This document shows positions 9,137 to 18,423 of a stretch of DNA of 34,504 bases, piece after piece. A model generated the notes under the pieces. That model saw nothing but the letters and a program-made list of their open reading frames with translations. It did not search any database and had not been told where the DNA came from. The position numbers and the translations under genes were made by a program. Origin of the DNA: Acidimicrobiales bacterium (GTDB lineage: Bacteria > Actinomycetota > Acidimicrobiia > Acidimicrobiales > UBA8592). The stretch lies in contig JAQWQL010000047.1 of assembly GCA_029244605.1 (NCBI GenBank), positions 1-34,504 of the forward strand. Reading direction: 5' to 3'. Every line of letters begins with the position of its first letter. Positions within the stretch are counted from its first letter, which is position 1.

Positions 9137-9661
9137 ATGGGACGAATTCTTTCACCGATAACTCGTGTTCTTGGAACATTCCTTTTCGTCTTACTACTTT
9201 CTTGTTGTAGTTCCGACACCCAACAATCTAGAAGCGAGACAAGTCCTGCAGGCCAAAACTCGGAACCCGCTTCATTGCAGGCAGTTGATGGAACTTCAGT
9301 AGTGTTCGGTGACTTTGGCGGGCAACCTACTGTCCTATGGTTTTGGGCCCCTAATTGAAGACGCTGCCAAGCAGAAGCTTCTACGGTCGCAGAAGCCCAA
9401 AAAAACTTCGGGAAAGAAGTTGACTTCATCGGAATAGCTGGTCGAAGCGCCCGCGAGGATATTGAGAAGTTCATAATTGCATTTGGGGTTGAAGAATTTC
9501 CCCACCTTCACGATTTAGAAGGAACGATTTGGACACGTTACGAGATTTCCTCCCAACCTGCTTGGGTATTCATTGATGCAGATGGAGAGCCTCGACGGAT
9601 ACTTGGCGTTTTAGGGGAAACAGCTCTGGAGAATCAAGTCCAGAACTTACTTTCGAGCTGA
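9137..9661 (+). CDS. Predicted selenoprotein: secreted MPT53/DsbF-like thioredoxin-fold lipoprotein with U-x-x-C active site (UGA at 9356-9358 read as Sec)
   Basis: The listed ORF 9137-9358 ends ...VLWFWAPN-UGA. The same frame continues RRCQAEASTVAEAQKNFGKEVDFIGIAGRS...EGTIWTRYEISSQPAWVFIDADGEPRRILG to a UGA at 9659-9661, giving W-A-P-N-U-R-R-C. There is a lipobox LLLSC, and a hairpin follows the UGA. Confidence 0.85.
9377..9396 (+). promoter_or_regulatory. Candidate bacterial SECIS element for the Dsb-like selenoprotein
   Basis: GCTTCT-ACGGTCGC-AGAAGC: 6-bp perfect stem with an 8-nt loop containing GG, starting 18 nt after the in-frame UGA. Confidence 0.6.
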
Positions 9662-9719
9662 CTAGATATCTCGAAACAAATCTCACAATCCTTTCCAATA
9701 GGGTCGATAGACTGATGGT

Positions 9720-10769
9720 GTGGATTTAACGATTCGAATACCGCGACCCGATGATTGGCATGTGCACCTTCGAGATGGGGCAATGCTTGAAGCTGTCGTT
9801 GGATACACGGCAAGAAGGTTCCGATACGCCATGATCATGCCGAACCTGAACCCACCTATAGCTACAACCGAACTCGCAGATCAATATCGGCAACGAATAC
9901 TTCGTGCAGCAGGGAATCAATCACCAGAGTTCCAGCCCCTCATGACAGTTTACTGCTCTACAAACCTTGACCAAGACGACCTCATAAGAGGGCATGAAGC
10001 AGGAATAGTGAAAGCCGTCAAATATTACCCTGCTGGAGCAACCACCAATTCAGATCATGGAGGAGACAATATCCTCAATTTCATCGATCTTTTTGAAACA
10101 ATGGCAGATCAGAAAATCCCTCTACTCGTGCATGCAGAATCAACGAACCCCGAAATAGACCTATTTGATAGAGAAGCTGCATTTCTCGAACAAGAACTCC
10201 ACCCGTTGTGCGAACAGGTGCCAAACCTACAAGTAACAGTAGAACATGTCTCTACCAGCGCTGGAGTAGATTTTGCCCTTGCTCACCAACGGGTAGCGGC
10301 GTCTGTCACCCCGCACCATCTAGCAAAAAATTCATCTGACCTTATGGCTCCAGAATTCGATCCTGACCTTTTTTGCAAACCCATTATTAACTCGGAAGCA
10401 GACCGGCAAGCAATCGTTTCTGCCGTTACATCAGGAAACCCATCATTTTTTCTCGGAACAGATTCCGCTCCACATCCCACATCAGAGAAATACGGTGAAG
10501 AAGCAAAAGCTGGAATATTTAACGCAGCGTACGGACTCGAAGTTGTTGCAGAAATCTTTGCCAAAGAAAACAAAATAAAATACTTCTCGTCTTTTGCTTC
10601 AAAGAATGGAGCAGCGTTCTATGGATATGAACCATCTCAAGATGAATTACAACTTACTAGAGAACAGGTCGACGTAGAACTCGCATCAACACTATCAACT
10701 CGCGACGGCGACAAAGTCGTGCTATTTGGAAGAGATGAAGCATCACATTGGACCGTTTCACCAATCTAA
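9720..10769 (+). CDS. pyrC: Dihydroorotase (PyrC type), GTG start
   Basis: IRIPRPDDWHVHLRDGAMLEAVVGYTARRFRYAMIMPNL, VKYYPAGATTNSDHG, and FFLGTDSAPHPTSEK metal-binding/catalytic motifs. Confidence 0.93.
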   Translation: MDLTIRIPRPDDWHVHLRDGAMLEAVVGYTARRFRYAMIMPNLNPPIATTELADQYRQRILRAAGNQSPEFQPLMTVYCSTNLDQDDLIRGHEAGIVKAVKYYPAGATTNSDHGGDNILNFIDLFETMADQKIPLLVHAESTNPEIDLFDREAAFLEQELHPLCEQVPNLQVTVEHVSTSAGVDFALAHQRVAASVTPHHLAKNSSDLMAPEFDPDLFCKPIINSEADRQAIVSAVTSGNPSFFLGTDSAPHPTSEKYGEEAKAGIFNAAYGLEVVAEIFAKENKIKYFSSFASKNGAAFYGYEPSQDELQLTREQVDVELASTLSTRDGDKVVLFGRDEASHWTVSPI

Positions 10770-10786
10770 ATTAGTTCTCAAATAAC

Positions 10787-11746
10787 CTAATTATCTTTAT
10801 CGGTTCTGTAATCGCCGTATTCGCCATCACGGTCCGATAATGCTTCAGTTAGACCTTTCTCTTTAATATTTCCAAGAAAGTCTTTCATCGAATCAGTATG
10901 TATACCTAACGCGCACAATTCAGTTCCAGCTCGAATTCCTGTACGTAAGCCCATAACCTCCATCTGGCGATGCACCACCCGTTTATTTAGTTGTGTTAGA
11001 TCTGAAGGGGTTTTCGTAATTCGCTCAGCGATCGCTAAGACTTCCTCATCCAGTTTCTCCGCTGGAAATGCCCTATTCGCCCATCCTTCTGCAACCGCCT
11101 CTAGGCCGTTAATAGAATCACCGGTGATCATCATCTCCATTGCTCTGCGCATACCTAAAAACCAAGTATGAAAGTGCATATCAGGTACACCGAACCGTGT
11201 TGCTGGATAGCCCATTTGAGCGTCTTCTGCGATATAGATAAGATCACAACATGTTGCTAATTCACTACCGCCAGCAAGGCAATACCCGTGTACTTGAGCG
11301 ATAACTGGCTTTGCAAGATCCCAAATACTCATCCAACCCTCGGTAACATGGCGAGGCCATTGTCCTTCCCCTCCAGCAGTAAAAAACGGCATAGCATGCC
11401 CTGCATTCGCACCTGAAAGGTCGTATCCAGCTGAAAAAGATGGTCCGGCTCCACGAATAATTGAAACCTTCACGTCCGGATCCATATCAGCTTCTTGAAG
11501 AGCTTTAAGAATTGCCCCACGGAGAGGGTGAATCAACGAATTCCGTTTCTCTGGCCTGTTCATCGTTAAACGGCGGACACCAGGAATTGGGTTATCAATT
11601 ATTAAAACATCCGGATTCTCTAGATCATCTGATGGCAGACTTTTCTCTTGTTCCCCATAATTACCCACAGCAAACTCCTCCTTGGTCTTCTTTGCATAGC
11701 GTAATCGAGAAGTAAAGAGCCCTTCGATACCCGCCAGATATTGCAT
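10787..11746 (-). CDS. Enoyl-CoA hydratase/isomerase family protein (start uncertain)
   Basis: VRRLTMNRPEKRNSLIHPLRGAI...GAGPSFSAGYDLSG...QVHGYCLAGGSELATCCDLIYIAEDAQMGYPATRFG crotonase-fold motifs. Confidence 0.88.
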   Translation of the reverse strand: MQYLAGIEGLFTSRLRYAKKTKEEFAVGNYGEQEKSLPSDDLENPDVLIIDNPIPGVRRLTMNRPEKRNSLIHPLRGAILKALQEADMDPDVKVSIIRGAGPSFSAGYDLSGANAGHAMPFFTAGGEGQWPRHVTEGWMSIWDLAKPVIAQVHGYCLAGGSELATCCDLIYIAEDAQMGYPATRFGVPDMHFHTWFLGMRRAMEMMITGDSINGLEAVAEGWANRAFPAEKLDEEVLAIAERITKTPSDLTQLNKRVVHRQMEVMGLRTGIRAGTELCALGIHTDSMKDFLGNIKEKGLTEALSDRDGEYGDYRTDKDN

Positions 11747-11817
11747 ATGATTACAAAAACTTCCTTTTAAAGGATTTTTATTTAAGTAGAAGCTGTAGCG
11801 AACTATAAGATGTTTTT

Positions 11818-12210
11818 ATGTCTGCTCGACTCACGCATCTTGCGCTTCCCTGCCACGACCTTGTTGCCACCATTGCATGGTATGAGAAGTTTACTTCCCT
11901 ACAGAAAACCCATTACCGTCAAGATGCATTCGGCGCCGTCGCTTGGTTGGCATCTCAAGATTCTGGAATAGTTCTTGTATTCATTCAAAAAAATGAGACT
12001 AAGGAACCGATTCCAATTCTTGCCCCATTAGCGCATTTGGGGATATCGCTCGACTCGACTGACCAAGTTGATCAGGTCGCTGCACGTGGGGAAAGCGAAG
12101 GCTGTTTAGCTTGGGAGCCAAAACAGGAACCAGATCCAGTCGGTTACATATGTGCGTTATCTGACCCAGACGGGAATCTTGTGGAATTCTCCTATGGGCA
12201 AGAAATCTAA
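11818..12210 (+). CDS. VOC (glyoxalase/dioxygenase-like) family protein
   Basis: THLALPCHDLVATIAWYEKFT at the start and DPDGNLVEFSYGQE at the end. Confidence 0.85.
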   Translation: MSARLTHLALPCHDLVATIAWYEKFTSLQKTHYRQDAFGAVAWLASQDSGIVLVFIQKNETKEPIPILAPLAHLGISLDSTDQVDQVAARGESEGCLAWEPKQEPDPVGYICALSDPDGNLVEFSYGQEI

Positions 12211-12230
12211 CTCCGGCTTAGCCCATAGTG

Positions 12231-13151
12231 TCAATTACTAATTAGTGTTGCAGCTCGGCCTTCAATACGTGCCCCTTGGGCATCAAGGTGCTTGCCAAGA
12301 GATTTCCATAGTAAGCGAAGCTTGTAGTGCGGCACCCTAGCGAAGAGATGATGGAGTAGATGGTAGTCGTGTCCACGTATCAGAAGCGTGCTCCCTACAA
12401 AAGTAAAAATTCTTGTATCCCGATAACGCCCGGTTTCTTCATGGGGATGATGCGGAAGCCAGCCAAAGACAAGACTCAGCCAGAAACGCCCAATCCATGC
12501 AGGCACATACCATAGAAGCCACACGACTGTTCCGAACCCTGCAGCAGTGCCCGCAATCAAAACAGTTACGTGCACTATTGCAATCCAACGAGATGCTTTT
12601 GCTACTTCAGGGCCGCGAATACGGTCACGTTCCGCAAAGCGTTCCCGGATCGCCGGAGGGATCACCCTTGCTAAAGGCGGGAAGATCTGTATAAACGGCA
12701 TCAGCGGGTAGAGGGTAGCTCCGGCGATAACTCTGCCGAAGATTTGTATTGGAGTTCCGGCAGAATTTAAAACATCCGGGTCTTGTTCACCATTTGCATG
12801 GGTGTGATGCAACAGGTGGGTTGTGACATGACCACGAAAGCTTTCGCACAGAACAAGCCCTGTTATTTCACCGATACAGCGGTCAATCCACGCATAGGAT
12901 TTTCGGCCTCCTGAAGGAGTGTGATGGACGGATTCGTGCATAGGCATATAGCAGGCTTGAATAAAAACAACGCTCATTCCCATACCTGCTACAAGAGGGA
13001 TCGTTTCATTCACTGTTAAGACGATGGTGGTAACCCATCCGCCCACTGCCCAAAGAAAATTAAAGACAGAACGGATCCCGAACTTTCCAATGAACTGTTC
13101 AGTAGCGGCCTTTTCGAACGTTAACCGTTCTATTCCTTCAAGTTTCTTCAC
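12231..13151 (-). CDS. Fatty acid desaturase family protein
   Basis: Histidine-box-like motifs HESVHH, HLLHHTHA and HHLFARVPHYKL, plus membrane segments. Confidence 0.85.
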   Translation of the reverse strand: MKKLEGIERLTFEKAATEQFIGKFGIRSVFNFLWAVGGWVTTIVLTVNETIPLVAGMGMSVVFIQACYMPMHESVHHTPSGGRKSYAWIDRCIGEITGLVLCESFRGHVTTHLLHHTHANGEQDPDVLNSAGTPIQIFGRVIAGATLYPLMPFIQIFPPLARVIPPAIRERFAERDRIRGPEVAKASRWIAIVHVTVLIAGTAAGFGTVVWLLWYVPAWIGRFWLSLVFGWLPHHPHEETGRYRDTRIFTFVGSTLLIRGHDYHLLHHLFARVPHYKLRLLWKSLGKHLDAQGARIEGRAATLISN

Positions 13152-13286
13152 TGCTCCCCCTCAGCTGTGACGTGTCTTTTGATCGTAGTAGCTCTACCGC
13201 TCGCCAGATAATTTTAATCTTTTTAAAGTTCCGAAACCCTATTGGGCCAATTGTACAGATATACCCTCAGTCTGTAATTTAGTCTC

Positions 13287-15188
13287 ATGCCATCTGGACC
13301 CCATCCTCTTGACCCTGCTACTGCTGGCGAGCTCACCAGAGGAGTGGGTATCCTCCGCTCGGCGGGAGAGTTAAGTGACCGTGCCTTCTTTGCTTTCGGC
13401 CAACGGGTTGAACCATCACGCCAAGAACTAACAAAAGCATCTGGTGGTCATGACACCGACCGGATACTTAATTATGTCGGCCATGACCCTGAACGAAGGC
13501 AAAGTTTTGATGCTTACGTGTCAGTGACGAGCAATGAACTCCTGAGTATCGAGTGGCAGGAACATGGGCAAGCGCCAGTCACCATGAATGACGTCATAAT
13601 GATCTACACCATTCTTGCCGAAAATGAGGACTGGATTGAGGCTCTCGCCAAACGAGGAATCGATGATCCAAGCCAAGTGCACCTTGAACCGTGGATCACC
13701 GGCGTACACCCGCCCGAAATGCCAACGGGTCGTGTTTTTCGCGCCATAGCCTTCCAACAACGAGAACCAAATACAAACTATTACGCTTTCCCCATTGAAG
13801 GACTTACTGTTCTCGTCGACGTTGACAGTGGCGGGGTAGTGGTACAAGATGCCGGTGTCGTTCCTGTCCCTGACCGTCCAGCCGAATACACGGCGGAAGG
13901 GGTCGGCGCTCACCGCGACGGGCTCAAACCACTCGACATTACCCAACCAGAAGGACCGAGCTTTACCGTCGATGGGCACGTTATTGACTGGCAGAACTGG
14001 CACATCCGCATCTCAGTGCACCCCATCGAAGGACTCGTCCTCCACGACGTCCGCTATAAGGACGGTGATCGGGACCGCACAATCCTTCACCGTGCCGCCC
14101 TATCAGACATGGTCGTCCCCTACGGCGACCCATCGCCCATGCATTATTGGAAACACGCGTTCGATGCTGGAGAAACCAACCTCGGGCAGCTCGCGAACTC
14201 TCTAAAACTCGGTTGTGATTGCCTTGGAGAAATCTACTACTTTGATGCGACATTCCTCGGTTGCGATGGGGAACCAAGTGTGTGCGAAAACGCTGTGTGC
14301 CTTCACGAAGAAGACTTCGGGATTCTCTGGAAACACACCAACTGGGCACGACCTGACCTCGCACCAGAAGTCCGCCGATCCCGCCGCCTCGTCGTGAGCA
14401 TGATACACACGATCGGGAACTATGAATATGGCTTCTACTGGTACTTCTATCTCGATGGGACAATCCAACTCGAAGTTAAACTCACCGGAGTCATTGGCGT
14501 TAGCGCCGTAGATGACGGTGGAGGGACGGACACCGCTCCACTTGTCGCCCCAGGTATCGCATCACCTATCCACCAGCACCTCTTCTGCGTGCGCCTCGAC
14601 CCGGCCATCGATGGTCCTAACAATTCGGTTATCGAAACCAACGTCGAACACGCAACCGATGGGGCGCACCCATACGGTGCCGGATTTCGGGCTGCTTCGA
14701 CCACGCTGGCAACAGAAACAGCGGCAATGCGGAATATTGATTCCGCTGCCAGCCGCACATGGAAAATCATCAACCCATCATCCCTCAATGAGCTCGGAGT
14801 CCCGGTCGGTTATAAGATCTTGCCGCAGGCATCACCCAACTTTATGGTTCCCGAAGACACGCCAGCCGGTAACCGGGGCGAATTCGCCCGCCACAACCTA
14901 TGGGTAACAGCCTACGATGAAGACGAGCACTATGCCGGAGCGGGCCCATTCACAAACCTGCACCCGGGCGGGGTTGGCCTCCCATCCTATGTTGAGCAGG
15001 ACCGGCCTATTGAAGATACTGATATTGTCGTCTGGCATACCTTCGGCGTCACCCATGTGCCCCGGCCGGAGGACTGGCCGGTGATGCCAGTCGAATACGC
15101 AGGATTCACCTTACTGGCTAGTGGGTTTTTCGATGGGAATCCGGCACTTGATTTGCCGCCGTCATCGTCGGCCTGCCACGCTGACTAA
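13287..15188 (+). CDS. Primary (copper) amine oxidase
   Basis: Topaquinone site IGNYEYGFYWYFYLDG. Copper-binding-type histidines in HQHLFCVRLDPAIDG and HTFGVTHVPRPEDWPVMPVEYAGF. Confidence 0.93.
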   Translation: MPSGPHPLDPATAGELTRGVGILRSAGELSDRAFFAFGQRVEPSRQELTKASGGHDTDRILNYVGHDPERRQSFDAYVSVTSNELLSIEWQEHGQAPVTMNDVIMIYTILAENEDWIEALAKRGIDDPSQVHLEPWITGVHPPEMPTGRVFRAIAFQQREPNTNYYAFPIEGLTVLVDVDSGGVVVQDAGVVPVPDRPAEYTAEGVGAHRDGLKPLDITQPEGPSFTVDGHVIDWQNWHIRISVHPIEGLVLHDVRYKDGDRDRTILHRAALSDMVVPYGDPSPMHYWKHAFDAGETNLGQLANSLKLGCDCLGEIYYFDATFLGCDGEPSVCENAVCLHEEDFGILWKHTNWARPDLAPEVRRSRRLVVSMIHTIGNYEYGFYWYFYLDGTIQLEVKLTGVIGVSAVDDGGGTDTAPLVAPGIASPIHQHLFCVRLDPAIDGPNNSVIETNVEHATDGAHPYGAGFRAASTTLATETAAMRNIDSAASRTWKIINPSSLNELGVPVGYKILPQASPNFMVPEDTPAGNRGEFARHNLWVTAYDEDEHYAGAGPFTNLHPGGVGLPSYVEQDRPIEDTDIVVWHTFGVTHVPRPEDWPVMPVEYAGFTLLASGFFDGNPALDLPPSSSACHAD

Positions 15189-15216
15189 AAACATGAACGA
15201 AGATTAGGAAATAGGT

Positions 15217-16152
15217 ATGGAAACACGAACAATTGGGAATCTTGATGTTTCTGTCTTAGGCCTCGGGTGTAACAATTTCGGAGGAAAGCTAGACGCAAAG
15301 GCCACTGAAGCAGTGGTACACACAGCGTTAGATCATGGTGTGACCTATTTCGATACCGCCGACGCATATGGGGATTCAGAAAACTTGCTAGGCCGGGCAC
15401 TTGGGAGTCGAAGAGATGAAGCCATCATTGCGACAAAGTTCGGGTCAGGAAGCGCCGTCCCGGAAGACGAAATCGCTGGCAGTGCAGCATGGGTCGCTAA
15501 AGCAGCTGACAGAAGCCTGCGCCAACTCGGAATCGACGTCATCGACCATTACCAAATGCACAAACCCGACCCCACCACACCGATTGTTGAAACGCTTGGT
15601 GCGTTACAAGAACTGATCGATGCAGGAAAGGTTCGTGAAATCGGATGCAGTAACTTCACGGCCGACATGCTTGAAGACATGGTCACTGTTGCCTCGAAAA
15701 ACGGTCTCACTCCATTTTCGACGGTCCAGAATCGGTACAGTGTCCTCACCCGAGGTCCAGAAAACGACGGTGTTCTCGACGCCTGTCGAAAATACAACAT
15801 CGGACTCGTCCCCTACTTTCCCCTCGAATCCGGACTCCTCACCGGAAAATATCGGAAAGGAACTGAACTCCCATCCGGATCCCGACTGGAAGAATGGGCT
15901 GAACTCCCACATGGCGCCATGTTTCTTCAAGAAACCATGTTTGACGCCACCGAAGCACTCATCGATTACGCAGAATCCAGAAACCGGACAATTCTTGAAC
16001 TCGGCTTATCATGGCTAGCGGAACGCCCCGAAATCCCAAGCGTCATCGCAGGGGCGACAACGCCCGAACAAATCACAGCAAACATAGCTGCATGCTCATG
16101 GACTCTCAACGATGAAGAACGCGACGACATAGAGAAGCTTCGTCCAATCTAG
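15217..16152 (+). CDS. Aldo/keto reductase
   Basis: LGLGCNNFGG...TYFDTADAYGDSENLLGRALG...ATKFG...DHYQMHKPD...REIGCSNF family motifs. Confidence 0.94.
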   Translation: METRTIGNLDVSVLGLGCNNFGGKLDAKATEAVVHTALDHGVTYFDTADAYGDSENLLGRALGSRRDEAIIATKFGSGSAVPEDEIAGSAAWVAKAADRSLRQLGIDVIDHYQMHKPDPTTPIVETLGALQELIDAGKVREIGCSNFTADMLEDMVTVASKNGLTPFSTVQNRYSVLTRGPENDGVLDACRKYNIGLVPYFPLESGLLTGKYRKGTELPSGSRLEEWAELPHGAMFLQETMFDATEALIDYAESRNRTILELGLSWLAERPEIPSVIAGATTPEQITANIAACSWTLNDEERDDIEKLRPI

Positions 16153-16153
16153 T

Positions 16154-16510
16154 ATGGGTGATCGAACTATTTGGCGTTTCAACAAACGCCCCGAAGGCTC
16201 AAACCTAGAATCTGCTTTCGTACTCGCCAATGAAGAGATTTCCGCCCTCAACCAGGGCGAAATCCTCATACGGAACCAGTACATCGGAATGGACGCGGGA
16301 ACACGGAACTGGTTAAAGCCCCGTGAAGATGGATTTGCCCCGCCGTTGCCCCTTGGAGCAGCAATGGTCGGGATCCTTATCGGCACCATAGAAGCCAGCG
16401 AACACCCCGACTATCACGCTGGCCAGCTTGTTCGAGCATGGGGGCAATGGTCCAACTACTCGATTGTCATACCAGAAGAAGCCACCGTGCAGGTCTTGGA
16501 GCTTGGGTAA
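16154..16510 (+). pseudogene. Truncated NADP-dependent MDR-type oxidoreductase (N-terminal part only)
   Basis: IWRFNKRPEGSNLESAFVL...ALNQGEILIRNQYIGMDAGTRNWL resembles the N-terminus of zinc-independent MDR/CurA-like reductases. It ends after 118 aa, before any Rossmann cofactor domain. Confidence 0.65.
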
Positions 16511-16614
16511 CGCTTGGAATCCTTTATTTCATGCCACTTTGGGATAAGCGAAATCAGAACCTTTGGGATCGCATTTCCTCTAGTGTCGTTATCCGTACGC
16601 AAGAAGTTCTTTAG
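16489..16614 (+). pseudogene. C-terminal fragment of an RDD-family membrane protein
   Basis: A different frame from the MDR fragment reads AGLGAWVTLGILYFMPLWDKRNQNLWDRISSSVVIRTQEVL*, matching the C-terminal RDD pattern (PLWD..NQ..HDk..gT.VV). Confidence 0.55.
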
Positions 16615-16626
16615 CTATTTCTTGAT

Positions 16627-17874
16627 CTAGCTTTCACATCCTATTCCGTCACCGTCTCCATCTAACCTGTATGGATCGTCGGCAGGATTTAATACGGTTA
16701 CCGGCTTTGCCGCGGAGGGTAGCTCTCCGCAGTTAATATCCCCATTTCCGTTTTCGTCATACTGATCAATATCAACTCCGTTCGCAGTTCTGTAGTAGGA
16801 CCTTCCATAAGACGATTGCGGGGTTGGGGTCGGTGTGGAAGGTGTAGGTGCTGCAGGGATGGGAGTTGGCGTTGCAGCAACTGGTGTAGGTGTTGCAGTG
16901 ACAGGAGTTGGCGTTGCAGCAACTGGTGTAGGTGTTGCAGGGATGGGAGTTGGCGTTGCAGCAACTGGTGAAGGTGTTGCAGGGATGGGTGTCGGCGTTG
17001 CGCTAGCTTCTGGAGGGGTAGGAATTTGAAGAATATCCGACCCACAGGCTTCGACCAGATTTCTCAAAGTATCGTATTCAACCTGATCAACAGATAATTC
17101 CCATTTTGACTTCACCTGTATCACCCGGATAGAAAGGAAACACTTTCCATCGGGATCGGGCGGCAACCACTCTCCAACGTCTCTTCCGCCTTTACTTCGG
17201 TTGCTCGAAGCTGAAACTGCTACAAGATTTAACACATCATCAGCAAAGATATCTCTATCATAAGGGCCCCATTCACTAGCTCCTGAATCCCATGCCTCTG
17301 AAAGAGAGACAATATGGTCTATGTCAAAGCTGGGAGCACTCAAGCCACCTTCTCCTTCGTACCAAATTCCATCCCATCGCGAATACCATCCCACCCCTGA
17401 TATTTTTTCTCTTTCTAGAACCTCTAATCGTGTGTTCATTCCATCTCCATCTTCATCATCCCAATGCGGAAATTGTGCCCTGTCGTAAGCCGCTATTGCA
17501 CTTTCAGGCTCAATGGTCAAAGTATCTAGCTGAGTTAAGAGCCCATTAACTAAAGGTGCTTCAACCGTTGGGGTTTGAGCTGGCGTTGATAGAGGTGTGG
17601 ATGTGGGCGTGGGCGTGGGTGCTGGAGTCGGCGTGGGCGTGGGTGCTGGAGTCGGCGTAGGTGTGGGCGTGGGTGCTGGAGTCGGTGAAAGAGCCATGGC
17701 TTCAGTTGAATTACTATCATCAGGTATTTCATAAGAGTCTCTCTCACTCTTTAACTCTTGTACTTCAGCTTTCAACTCCGCAATTTCTTTATCAGAACCA
17801 CTGCAACCAAGAAGCGCTACTGCTAGAACAATCGGCAATAATTTTTTCAAAAGAATTCTATGATCGATCTTCAA
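16627..17874 (-). CDS. Secreted lipoprotein nuclease: coiled coil + DUF1524-type HNH domain + C-terminal Excalibur calcium-binding-like domain, separated by TP-rich repeats
   Basis: Lipobox [23 protein letters not shown]...[30 protein letters not shown] (DUF1524/HNH-like); C-terminal [12 protein letters not shown]...[11 protein letters not shown] (Excalibur DxDxDGxxCE). Confidence 0.88.
   Translation of the reverse strand: MKIDHRILLKKLLPIVLAVALLGCSGSDKEIAELKAEVQELKSERDSYEIPDDSNSTEAMALSPTPAPTPTPTPTPAPTPTPTPAPTPTPTSTPLSTPAQTPTVEAPLVNGLLTQLDTLTIEPESAIAAYDRAQFPHWDDEDGDGMNTRLEVLEREKISGVGWYSRWDGIWYEGEGGLSAPSFDIDHIVSLSEAWDSGASEWGPYDRDIFADDVLNLVAVSASSNRSKGGRDVGEWLPPDPDGKCFLSIRVIQVKSKWELSVDQVEYDTLRNLVEACGSDILQIPTPPEASATPTPIPATPSPVAATPTPIPATPTPVAATPTPVTATPTPVAATPTPIPAAPTPSTPTPTPQSSYGRSYYRTANGVDIDQYDENGNGDINCGELPSAAKPVTVLNPADDPYRLDGDGDGIGCES
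16835..17010 (-). repeat. Coding tandem repeat, period about 21 bp, encoding [14 protein letters not shown] heptads
   Basis: Reiterated gttgcagcaactggtgtaggt / gttgcagggatgggagttggc units. The protein reads [49 protein letters not shown]. Confidence 0.9.
17598..17687 (-). repeat. Coding tandem repeat encoding a (TP/AP)n linker
   Basis: Reiterated gtgggcgtgggtgctggagtcggc on the + strand. The protein reads [28 protein letters not shown]. Confidence 0.85.
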
Positions 17875-18404
17875 ATCGTTAAACAGTTAATTGCTTCATC
17901 AATAATGGAATCAGCTAGCTTGCGCAGTTCATCGTCATCCATCTGCGCAACCCGATGCGGCACCTTAATAGAGCCGGTGTATTCTTCCATTCCCACCGTT
18001 GGCGCGAAACCAGCGACGATAGGGGCAAAAGGTTCGGTAATGACAAGTGCTGTGGGGACGCCGTGGGCTTCCATCTGTATCGCATCGTGCAAACTGCACG
18101 CCGTGCACGCCCCTCAATCACCAAGACCGGAAATTACTAGATGTGATCGGGCTGCGAACATTTCCGCTTCATCAGCATCAATAGGTTTAGAAGCGCTGGG
18201 TTTAGAATGCACCACAATTTCGGCAATAGGTAGACGTTCCTGTAACCCTTCAGCCACATACGTTAAGAGTTCCTTCGCGTGCGGTTTTGAATTTTCAATC
18301 ACTGTGATTATTACAGGATCGACCGGTGTTGACCGGTCTGCCATACGGACTTCCTCTGGACCTTCAGTTTCATATTCTGGGTTGAGAACATCGATAGTAG
18401 TCAT
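17871..18404 (-). CDS. Predicted selenoprotein of the UGSC family (UGA at 18114-18116 read as Sec; motif D-U-G-A-C-T-A-C)
   Basis: ORF 18114-18584 ends ...[14 protein letters not shown]. The same frame continues [41 protein letters not shown]...INCLTI* through the listed ORF 17871-18092. Start [15 protein letters not shown] at 18404 with GAAGGAA SD. 177 aa including Sec. Confidence 0.88.
18086..18100 (-). promoter_or_regulatory. Candidate bacterial SECIS element for the UGSC-family selenoprotein
   Basis: CGTGCA-GTT-TGCACG: perfect 6-bp stem with a G-initiated loop, starting 13 nt downstream of the UGA. Confidence 0.65.
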
Positions 18405-18423
18405 AGTGATTTCCTTCTTCTTT

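Noticed and set aside
9137-9358. 73-aa short lipoprotein as a complete gene or a nonsense pseudogene
   Set aside because: Reading frame continues with strongly conserved Trx-fold sequence and the stop sits precisely at the catalytic Cys position.
13981-14463. 160-aa minus-strand ORF inside the amine oxidase gene (Arg/Ser/Gly rich)
   Set aside because: Shadow ORF of a GC-richer gene, while the sense strand encodes a full amine oxidase with its topaquinone motif.
16835-17029. ORF on + strand encoding Gly/Val/Ala-rich [18 protein letters not shown] repeats
   Set aside because: Antisense shadow of the TP-rich coding repeat in the minus-strand HNH/Excalibur lipoprotein, with no independent start signal or family support.
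16835-17690. Possible CRISPR or minisatellite array
   Set aside because: Units are short (about 18-30 bp), contiguous with no unique spacers, and in frame within a protein; they are coding low-complexity repeats.
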